Assembly (NCBI GenBank): GCA_024636105.1
Contig: JAGXHO010000070.1
Coordinates: 1 to 6,447, forward strand
DNA length: 6,447 bases
Direction of reading: 5' to 3'
DNA from: Trueperaceae bacterium
Lineage (GTDB): Bacteria; Deinococcota; Deinococci; Deinococcales; Trueperaceae
Of this stretch, positions 1 to 6,447 are shown in pieces (position 1 is the first letter of the stretch; each line of letters opens with the position of its first letter). Below the pieces are notes generated by a model. The model was not told where the DNA came from, did not search any database, and saw only the letters and a list, made by a program, of their open reading frames with translations. Both the position numbers and the translations under genes were made by a program.

Positions 1-225
1 CCCGTAGATGACGCCGACGTTCGGATGATCGAGGTTCGCGGCCGCCTGGGCCTCGAGCAGCAGGCGCCGCTTGGCCTCGGGTTGCATCGAGGCGGTCTCC
101 GGCAGGAATTTCAGCGCGACCGGGCGACCCAAGCGCGTGTCCAACGCGCGGTACACGACGCCCATGCCGCCGGCGCCGAGCTGTTCTCCGATCGCATAGT
201 GCAGGACCTGCGTCGCGGGCGTCAC
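1..225 (-). CDS. Ser/Thr protein kinase, N-terminal part (runs off left edge)
   Basis: Seventy-five codons of a Hanks-type (PknB-like) Ser/Thr kinase are visible, reading leftward off the window edge. The N-lobe is clear. The glycine-rich loop is LGAGGMGVVY at residues 16-25, the ATP-anchoring lysine is K39 in VALKFLPE, and E58 in LLEAQAA is the likely helix-C glutamate. It ends in LDHPNVGVIYG before the hinge. The catalytic loop and DFG lie outside, so activity cannot be judged. The proposed start is GTG at 225, because the resulting N-terminus (LHYAIGEQLGAGG) lines up with that of the other kinase in this window (LHYLVLDQMGAGG). The GTG has no close Shine-Dalgarno (a GGAGGGG sits about 20 nt upstream), and its A-flanked GTGA overlaps the stop of a leader ORF, which suggests translational coupling or a frameshift. 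The same frame stays open upstream to about 565 but has no ATG. Kinase identity is secure; the start is not. Confidence 0.88.
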   Translation of the reverse strand, partial: MTPATQVLHYAIGEQLGAGGMGVVYRALDTRLGRPVALKFLPETASMQPEAKRRLLLEAQAAANLDHPNVGVIYG

Positions 226-362
226 GGGCGGGCCCGAGCCTGCCGCCCCTCCGGGAGACGGGCATCTCTGACAACCCCGGGGCGACGCACGGCGGGCCCA
301 CGCCACGAACGCGACGGTCGCCACGACGACTGCGAGCGTTCGGTCGGACGGTTCGTCATCAT
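222..362 (-). other. 46-codon leader ORF overlapping the kinase start
   Basis: This ORF begins with two consecutive ATG codons preceded by GGAGG (372-376) at a 9-nt spacing. That is the best ribosome binding site on the minus strand here. It ends in TGA at 224-222, overlapping the GTG start of the kinase (GTGA). The predicted peptide is Arg/Pro/Ser-rich, has no recognisable domain and looks like random high-GC coding. In the kinase's own frame the same DNA would encode a short hydrophobic run (AVVVATVAFVAW). Three readings are possible: a real leader peptide coupled to the kinase, a kinase whose true start at 362 has been separated by an indel, or chance. I cannot choose between them from one sequence. 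Confidence 0.3.
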
Positions 363-371
363 GGTCGCCAG

Positions 372-401
372 CCTCCAGCGGGGGTCGAGGGCGCGAGTAT
401 A
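372..401 (-). promoter_or_regulatory. Possible -10 box and Shine-Dalgarno for the left kinase transcript
   Basis: On the minus strand, TATACT (complement of 396-401) differs from the TATAAT consensus at one base. It lies about 33 nt before the ATG at 362, with GGAGG (372-376) between them. No convincing TTGACA-like -35 is present at 16-18 nt spacing. The -10 box is therefore only suggestive, while the Shine-Dalgarno is good. Confidence 0.3.
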
Positions 402-468
402 GGGCATGGGACGTGGCGTCGCCGCTCGCCCAGCGCACCCCCCGATGCCGCGGTCCGTCGGCTCCGAC

Positions 469-494
469 CTGCGCGGCGATGTACCATCGCGCAG
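469..494. repeat. Bulged inverted repeat in divergent intergenic region
   Basis: GCGATG (476-481) and CATCGC (485-490) form a perfect 6-bp inverted repeat around TAC. The stem extends by CTGC/GCAG (469-472 and 491-494) if GCG (473-475) is bulged out. It lies between two genes transcribed away from each other, where an operator would be expected rather than a terminator. No regulator family is recognised from it. A stem of this size can arise by chance in high-GC DNA. Confidence 0.35.
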
Positions 495-546
495 AGTCCG
501 ACCGGCATACGTGCACGACGAGGTGGCCGCAAGACTCGTTTTCCAC

Positions 547-554
547 GAGGGGGG
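547..554 (+). promoter_or_regulatory. Ribosome binding site of the SnoaL-like gene
   Basis: GAGGGGGG ends 9 nt before the ATG at 564. This purine-rich run supports that start over any internal one. Confidence 0.55.
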
Positions 555-563
555 ATCCGCCTC

Positions 564-983
564 ATGTCCGCAGATGATCACAAGGCTCTCTTCCGCCGCT
601 ACTTTGCTGAAGGCGCCAACAAGGGCGACCTAACCATCATTGACCATGTGTTCGCCGCCGCCTATGTCCACCATGACCCGGCCAATGTCGATTCAATCGG
701 CGGTGTGGACGACGTCAAGCATCACATTGTTACGCTTCGACAGGCGTTTCCTGACCTGGAGTTCCGCATTCACGACGAGATCGCCGATGAGGACAACATC
801 GTGGTGCGTTGGACTGTCAGCGGTACCCATACCGGCGACTACTTTGGCATCCCACCAACTGGAAGAGCGTTTAGTGTCACCGGAATGAATCATTGGCGTG
901 TTGCGAACGGCGAGGCGATTGAAGGCTGGGCGAACCGTGATGATTTGGGTTTGATGCGCCAGTTGGGTCTGCTTCCCGGCTGA
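564..983 (+). CDS. SnoaL-like / ester cyclase family protein
   Basis: The 139-residue product has the length and layout of a single-domain SnoaL-like protein, a cone-shaped alpha+beta barrel of the NTF2-like fold. Visible landmarks are an N-terminal helix (DDHKALFRRYFAEGANKG), AFPDLEF at 61-67, and the strand pair VVRWTVSGTHTGDYFGIPPTGR at 80-101. Next comes the NHWRV strand at 109-113, then the C-terminal WANRDDLGLMRQLG at 122-135. H110 and D126/D127 fall where acid-base residues often sit in SnoaL-type cyclases. Most members of this family outside polyketide clusters have no known substrate, and no biosynthetic genes are adjacent, so a polyketide role is not supported. The gene has its own good ribosome binding site and appears to be monocistronic. 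Its GC by hand count over 601-900 is 166/300 (55%), well below the flanking genes, with AT-ending codons throughout. This suggests recent acquisition. There is no signal peptide, so it is probably cytoplasmic. Confidence 0.85.
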   Translation: MSADDHKALFRRYFAEGANKGDLTIIDHVFAAAYVHHDPANVDSIGGVDDVKHHIVTLRQAFPDLEFRIHDEIADEDNIVVRWTVSGTHTGDYFGIPPTGRAFSVTGMNHWRVANGEAIEGWANRDDLGLMRQLGLLPG

Positions 984-1003
984 GGAATAAGCCAAAGGAC
1001 ACA

Positions 1004-1020
1004 CCGGCGGCGGTCGCCGG
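1004..1020. terminator. GC-rich hairpin after the SnoaL-like gene
   Basis: CCGGCG (1004-1009), a GCGGT loop and CGCCGG (1015-1020) form a 6-bp all-GC stem 20 nt past the stop at 983. No T-run follows, so this is not a classical intrinsic terminator. It may slow polymerase or simply reflect GC-rich composition. Confidence 0.25.
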
Positions 1021-1293
1021 CGCCGGCCGGGTCGAACCGCAGCGCGATCCGCTGAGGTCTGCTGCCAGGCCGCGACCTCCTCACCACCCGCATGGACCTC
1101 ACCAGCACGCCCAGCGCCGAGCAAGCCAGCATCCTCGCGGCGCTCAGGGCCGAGGCTGCACCGGACCTGCGCGCCTAGCGACAACGACTTCCGCGAACTG
1201 CGTCGCAGACGCGAGCCGCCGATCACACTGTCGAACTTGGGTCTACTGGTCGCAGCACAAGCTTCCGGGCTCCTGGGCCTTGAGGGAGCGTTC

Positions 1294-1302
1294 TGCTATC
1301 TT
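1294..1302 (+). promoter_or_regulatory. Possible extended -10 promoter for the GAF-kinase pair
   Basis: TGCTATCTT fits an extended -10 (TGn followed by TATCTT), 41 nt before the GTG start at 1344. No good -35 sits 17 nt upstream. This is the only AT-rich hexamer of the kind close to the gene. It is a weak call. Confidence 0.22.
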
Positions 1303-1343
1303 ATCGTCGTCGACACGAGCGACGGACCGATCGGGGTGAGCGC

Positions 1344-2225
1344 GTGGCAAGCAACAGCCAGACGACGGCCGGCGGGGCCTTCAGCGACAGTCTGCGGAAG
1401 CTGACGGCGGCGGACACGCCGCTGACGTCCGCGCTTCAAGACCTGCGCCAGTTGGCCCAGAACCCCGACCACCGTCCCTCGGCCGACCTCGCGGCGAACC
1501 TCGGCCAGGTCATGCGCGACCTCTCGTCGTTGCAGGTCGGCAGCAAACGCGTCGTGAAGCAGCTCGATCAGCTCCAGGGTTTGGTGCGCACCTCGGCCGT
1601 GATCGCCTCCTCGCTCGACATCGACCGCGTGCTCGAAGTGGTGATGGACAACGCCATCGAGTTGACCAACGCGGAGCGCGCGTACCTGATGCTCCGGTCC
1701 GAGGGCAACGACGAACTCGAGTTGCGGGCCGCTCGCAACTGGGATCGTGAATCGCTCCCCGAGCAAGAGGTCACCTTCAGCCGGGGCATCATGGCCACCG
1801 TGGTGGAGACCGGCGAACCGGTCTTGACGATCAACGCCCAGGGCGACAGCCGCTTCCAAGCCCAGGCGAGTGTGCTCATCAACGACCTGCGGTCGATCAT
1901 CTGCATCCCGCTCAAGCTCCGGGACCGGGTCACGGGCGTGCTGTATGCCGACAACCGGTTCGAGCAAGGTGTGTTCGATCAGGACAGCGTCGACCTGGTG
2001 GCAGCGTTCGCGAACTTCGCCGCCATAGCAATCGACAACGCTCGGCACTTCAGCAGAGTGACCGCCGACCTCGCGGCGGCCAAGCGCGAGGTCTCGCGCC
2101 TGCAGATCGAGATCAACCAGTCGCACCTCAAGCGCGAGATGTCGGCGATCACCGATACCGATTACTTCCAGCGCCTATCGTCGCTCGCCAGCGACCTCCG
2201 CAAGCGGAAGACCGAGACGGGCTGA
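1344..2225 (+). CDS. GAF domain protein with C-terminal coiled coil
   Basis: This is a 293-residue cytoplasmic protein with no signal peptide or membrane segment. Residues 1-70 are helical and polar. Residues about 80-225 form a GAF domain: SSLDIDRVLEVVMDNAIELT at 89-108, NAERAYLML at 109-117, the IICIPL strand at 165-170, and GVLYADN at 178-184. The closing helix LVAAFANFAAIAIDNA lies at 208-223. GAF domains bind small ligands such as cyclic nucleotides, haem or chromophores; the ligand here cannot be read from sequence. Residues 224-265 look like a coiled coil (heptad-like LAAAKREVSRLQIEI), followed by a conserved-looking tail ITDTDYFQRLSSLASDLRKRK. No histidine kinase, GGDEF or phosphatase output domain is attached, so output must pass through a partner. 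The kinase gene begins 38 nt downstream and is the obvious candidate. The start is GTG; GGGGTGAG lies only 3 nt upstream, a poor spacing, but no alternative in-frame start precedes the domain. Confidence 0.88.
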   Translation: MASNSQTTAGGAFSDSLRKLTAADTPLTSALQDLRQLAQNPDHRPSADLAANLGQVMRDLSSLQVGSKRVVKQLDQLQGLVRTSAVIASSLDIDRVLEVVMDNAIELTNAERAYLMLRSEGNDELELRAARNWDRESLPEQEVTFSRGIMATVVETGEPVLTINAQGDSRFQAQASVLINDLRSIICIPLKLRDRVTGVLYADNRFEQGVFDQDSVDLVAAFANFAAIAIDNARHFSRVTADLAAAKREVSRLQIEINQSHLKREMSAITDTDYFQRLSSLASDLRKRKTETG

Positions 2226-2263
2226 GACCATGATGGGGTGGACCGCATCGGCCCTCCGAACCC

Positions 2264-5230
<2,967 letters not shown>

Positions 5231-5237
5231 CCACCAG

Positions 5238-5285
5238 CGACGTCGCGCGCCGGGGACCGAACGGCCCCGGAGACCGCCGACGTCG
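5238..5285. terminator. Compound hairpin after the kinase gene, possible non-classical terminator
   Basis: The 8-bp self-complementary sequence CGACGTCG occurs at 5238-5245 and again at 5278-5285, exactly 40 bp apart. Between them CCGGGG (5250-5255) pairs with CCCCGG (5265-5270), giving an inner stem nested in an outer stem. It begins 8 nt after the TGA at 5230, where a terminator is expected. There is no T-run, so intrinsic termination is uncertain. The paired palindromes could instead be protein binding sites. Confidence 0.35.
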
Positions 5286-5292
5286 CCGGCAA

Positions 5293-5388
5293 ATGATGAA
5301 CCTCTCGACACCGGAGGGGCAAGGGTGTATTGTCCCGGATGAGGGTGTAATGAACTTCACATCTCTGGGTCCAGGACACCTCGAGTGA
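5293..5388 (+). other. Possible 31-residue ORF in kinase-lipoprotein spacer
   Basis: It starts with two ATG codons and encodes MMNLSTPEGQGCIVPDEG followed by VMNFTSLGPGHLE. Its codon use is less GC-biased than that of the neighbours. It spans the direct repeats. Its TGA shares one base with the ATG of the next small ORF (TGATG). No Shine-Dalgarno precedes it and no family is recognised. It may be a chance frame or a leader peptide. Confidence 0.2.
5322..5352 (+). repeat. Tandem 11-bp direct repeat with 20-bp period
   Basis: AGGGTGTATTG (5322-5332) and AGGGTGTAATG (5342-5352) match at 10 of 11 positions and are separated by 9 nt. The 20-bp period places both copies on nearly the same face of the helix. 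They sit in a patch (5291-5400) with 59/110 GC (54%) by hand count, lower than the flanks. This could be a two-site operator for the lipoprotein gene 134 nt downstream, or a repeated terminal motif left by an insertion sequence. No transposase is present. Confidence 0.5.
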
Positions 5389-5489
5389 TGTGCACGCAGT
5401 CCGGCACCCACGACGGTGACGACGCGAAGCGTACCGACACCCTTGCCGTCCTCGGCCACGCGCCGGTAGTTCAGGAAGAGGCGATATGA
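5388..5489 (+). other. Possible 33-residue leader ORF coupled to the lipoprotein
   Basis: It encodes an acidic peptide (MCTQSGTHDGDDAKRTDTLA...) and stops with TGA inside the lipoprotein's start (ATGA, 5486-5489), the classic arrangement for coupled translation. Its own ribosome binding site is weak. No homology is recognised. Such an overlap can occur by chance, so the call is tentative. Confidence 0.22.
5473..5481 (+). promoter_or_regulatory. Ribosome binding site of the lipoprotein gene
   Basis: AGGAAGAGG contains GGAAG 7 nt before ATG 5486. This fixes the start immediately before a signal peptide. Confidence 0.6.
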
Positions 5490-6447
5490 AGCGTTCCCTG
5501 TGGTTCTCTCCTCTCGTGCTGGTGCTGATACTGGCCGCTTGCGGCAAGGTCACCGGACCCGCGCCCGCCGAGCTCGAGTTGGCGGCCTGGGACGGCGCGT
5601 CCGCGCGCGACGGCGCCGCCTTCCTGCCGCCCGTCGGACGGAGCGTCGACACGGCCGGCTTCGACCCCGGGGTTACCGTCGAGGTGAAGATCGTCGAGCT
5701 GGACGGCACGCCGGTCACGGGCGCGCAGTTCACGACGGCCGACGGATCGGTGCGGGTCGAGGACGACTTCTACATGGCCCTATGGCGCGTCTCCAGCACC
5801 ACCCGTGCGAACCGGAACCTGAGCAACGTTCGCGTCGAGGTGTGGGTGAGCGACCTGGCGCCCGAGAGCGCCCTCGCGGCCGCGTGCGTCGCCACGGATC
5901 CCTGCCTCGCTGGCTCGTTCGACGCGGTGCTCAAGAAGTCCAAGCGTGGCCCGTCGCCTTCGACGGCCCTGGACCTCACGAAGACGCAGTCGCTGCCGAT
6001 CAAGTTCTTCGTGGCCGGCGCCGCGCTGCGGCCGACCTCGTTGAGCGAGTTGCACCGGTTGGGTCAGCCGACCTCGTTCTTCGAGGACGTCGGTGACGAC
6101 GTGCCTTATCCGAACTGCATGGTCAACGAGTTCACGATGCCGGCGCAGGGGTTCAACGCGCTCGGCTCCGGCTTCAACGCGCTCGGCTCCGGCTTCAACG
6201 CGCTCGGCAGCGTCGGCGGTATGTTCCTGTTCGGACCCGGCACGACGCCCGGGGCACCCAGTGTCCGGATGTTCCCTGCCGGTGATGCGGGCGACCTGGC
6301 GAACGGGCTGCTGACGGACGGTCTCGAGCGCAACGCCGCAATCCTGATCGTCGACGACTTCAGTGGCATCGTTGACGCCGGGGTCAGCGGCGTCTACGAG
6401 CTCGACGGCGACTTGATCGACCCAGCCGACGACCTGGACGAGGCCGG
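5486..6447 (+). CDS. Secreted lipoprotein with GFNALGS repeats, N-terminal part (runs off right edge)
   Basis: The frame is open to the window end, giving 320 residues. A type II signal peptide is clear: MKR, a hydrophobic core (SPLVLVLILAA), and lipobox LAAC with C19 as the lipidated cysteine, followed by a Gly and a Pro/Ala linker. The mature protein should be membrane-anchored and extracytoplasmic. Residues 60-178 look like a beta-rich domain (VTVEVKIVELDG, VRVEVWVSDL, LPIKFFVAG) with C134 and C140 close together. Residues 222-242 are three perfect GFNALGS repeats. After them come GGMFLFGPG and then AAILIVDDFSG (284-294), a buried-strand-plus-DD pattern that resembles the strand carrying the catalytic Asp of subtilisin-like (S8) proteases. 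The His and Ser motifs would lie beyond the window, so a protease role is a guess. The start is supported by a good ribosome binding site and the signal peptide. Its promoter is not identified; the direct repeats at 5322-5352 may regulate it. Confidence 0.82.
   Translation, partial: MKRSLWFSPLVLVLILAACGKVTGPAPAELELAAWDGASARDGAAFLPPVGRSVDTAGFDPGVTVEVKIVELDGTPVTGAQFTTADGSVRVEDDFYMALWRVSSTTRANRNLSNVRVEVWVSDLAPESALAAACVATDPCLAGSFDAVLKKSKRGPSPSTALDLTKTQSLPIKFFVAGAALRPTSLSELHRLGQPTSFFEDVGDDVPYPNCMVNEFTMPAQGFNALGSGFNALGSGFNALGSVGGMFLFGPGTTPGAPSVRMFPAGDAGDLANGLLTDGLERNAAILIVDDFSGIVDAGVSGVYELDGDLIDPADDLDEA
6149..6211 (+). repeat. Three tandem 21-bp in-frame repeats (GFNALGS x3)
   Basis: The units at 6149-6169, 6170-6190 and 6191-6211 each encode GFNALGS. 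Unit 1 differs from unit 2 only at the third base of the Gly codon (GGG/GGC), and unit 3 differs only in its Ser codon (AGC/TCC). Near identity at DNA level implies recent expansion or homogenisation, and copy number may vary between strains. Confidence 0.9.

Larger units (their letters stand above)
984..1343. other. 360-nt gene-poor region with a coding-like scrap
   Basis: No supported gene was found. On the plus strand a 28-codon ORF at 1092-1178 (MDLTSTPSAEQASILAALRA...) has the Ala/Leu-rich look of real high-GC protein. In-frame it reaches back only to a TGA near 1050, and it has no Shine-Dalgarno. After it, another frame reads DNDFRELRRRREPPITL and runs into the start of the GAF gene without a matching start. 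Both could be remnants of a decayed gene, but neither matches a family I recognise. The only other elements are the hairpin near its left end and a weak -10-like box near its right end. Confidence 0.4.

Noticed and set aside
693..1226. A 177-codon minus-strand frame across the SnoaL-like gene and gap
   Set aside because: It has no domain and is antisense to a clear family member.
1280..1302. TTGAGG and TATCTT as a full -35/-10 promoter pair
   Set aside because: The spacing is 11 nt, too short for a sigma-70 promoter; only the extended -10 was kept, at low confidence.
1296..2126. A 276-codon minus-strand frame opposite the GAF gene
   Set aside because: The plus strand encodes a recognisable GAF domain. 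The antisense product is His/Val/Arg-rich without domains.
5330..5353. TTGTCC and TAATGA as a promoter for the lipoprotein
   Set aside because: The spacing is 12 nt, and the elements are parts of the direct repeats.
5500..6096. A 198-codon plus-strand frame over the lipoprotein
   Set aside because: It is an out-of-frame, Arg-rich product; the frame from 5486 has a signal peptide, a lipobox and a ribosome binding site.

Overview
This is a high-GC bacterial window, roughly two thirds G+C over most of its length. The mix of genes is a Hanks-type Ser/Thr kinase fused to a STAND ATPase and TPRs, a GAF protein directly upstream of it, a second kinase, and a lipoprotein with short tandem repeats. 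That mix would suit a signalling-rich lineage such as Deinococcota (Trueperaceae-like), Chloroflexota, Planctomycetota or Acidobacteriota. No marker gene settles the phylum, so this is an impression, not an identification.

Layout, left to right. (1) Positions 1-225, minus strand: the N-terminus of a Ser/Thr protein kinase that runs off the left edge. It has a GTG start that overlaps the stop of a 46-codon out-of-frame leader ORF, and the leader has the better ribosome binding site. (2) Positions 226-563: a divergent intergenic region with a minus-strand -10-like box and a bulged inverted repeat. (3) Positions 564-983, plus strand: a SnoaL-like (ester cyclase type) small protein with clearly lower GC than its neighbours. 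(4) Positions 984-1343: a gene-poor stretch with a GC hairpin and an unrecognised coding-like scrap. (5) Positions 1344-2225 and 2264-5230, plus strand: a GAF/coiled-coil protein followed 38 nt later by a 988-residue kinase-STAND-TPR protein; these form the core of the window. (6) Positions 5231-5485: a spacer with a compound hairpin, a low-GC patch carrying an 11-bp direct repeat at 20-bp period, and two short overlapping ORFs. (7) Positions 5486-6447, plus strand: the N-terminal 320 residues of a lipoprotein with three perfect GFNALGS repeats, running off the right edge.

The likely working unit is GAF sensor plus kinase-STAND-TPR. The GAF protein would sense a ligand or redox state. The kinase would act as output or be regulated in cis by its nucleotide-switch ATPase, with the TPRs as partner or sensor surface. 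The kinase at 1-225 has an N-lobe 72% identical to this one over 68 residues by hand count, so the two kinases are paralogues transcribed away from each other around the SnoaL gene. The downstream lipoprotein is probably a separate transcription unit; its function is not established by what is visible. No RNA gene, CRISPR array or intact mobile element was seen.
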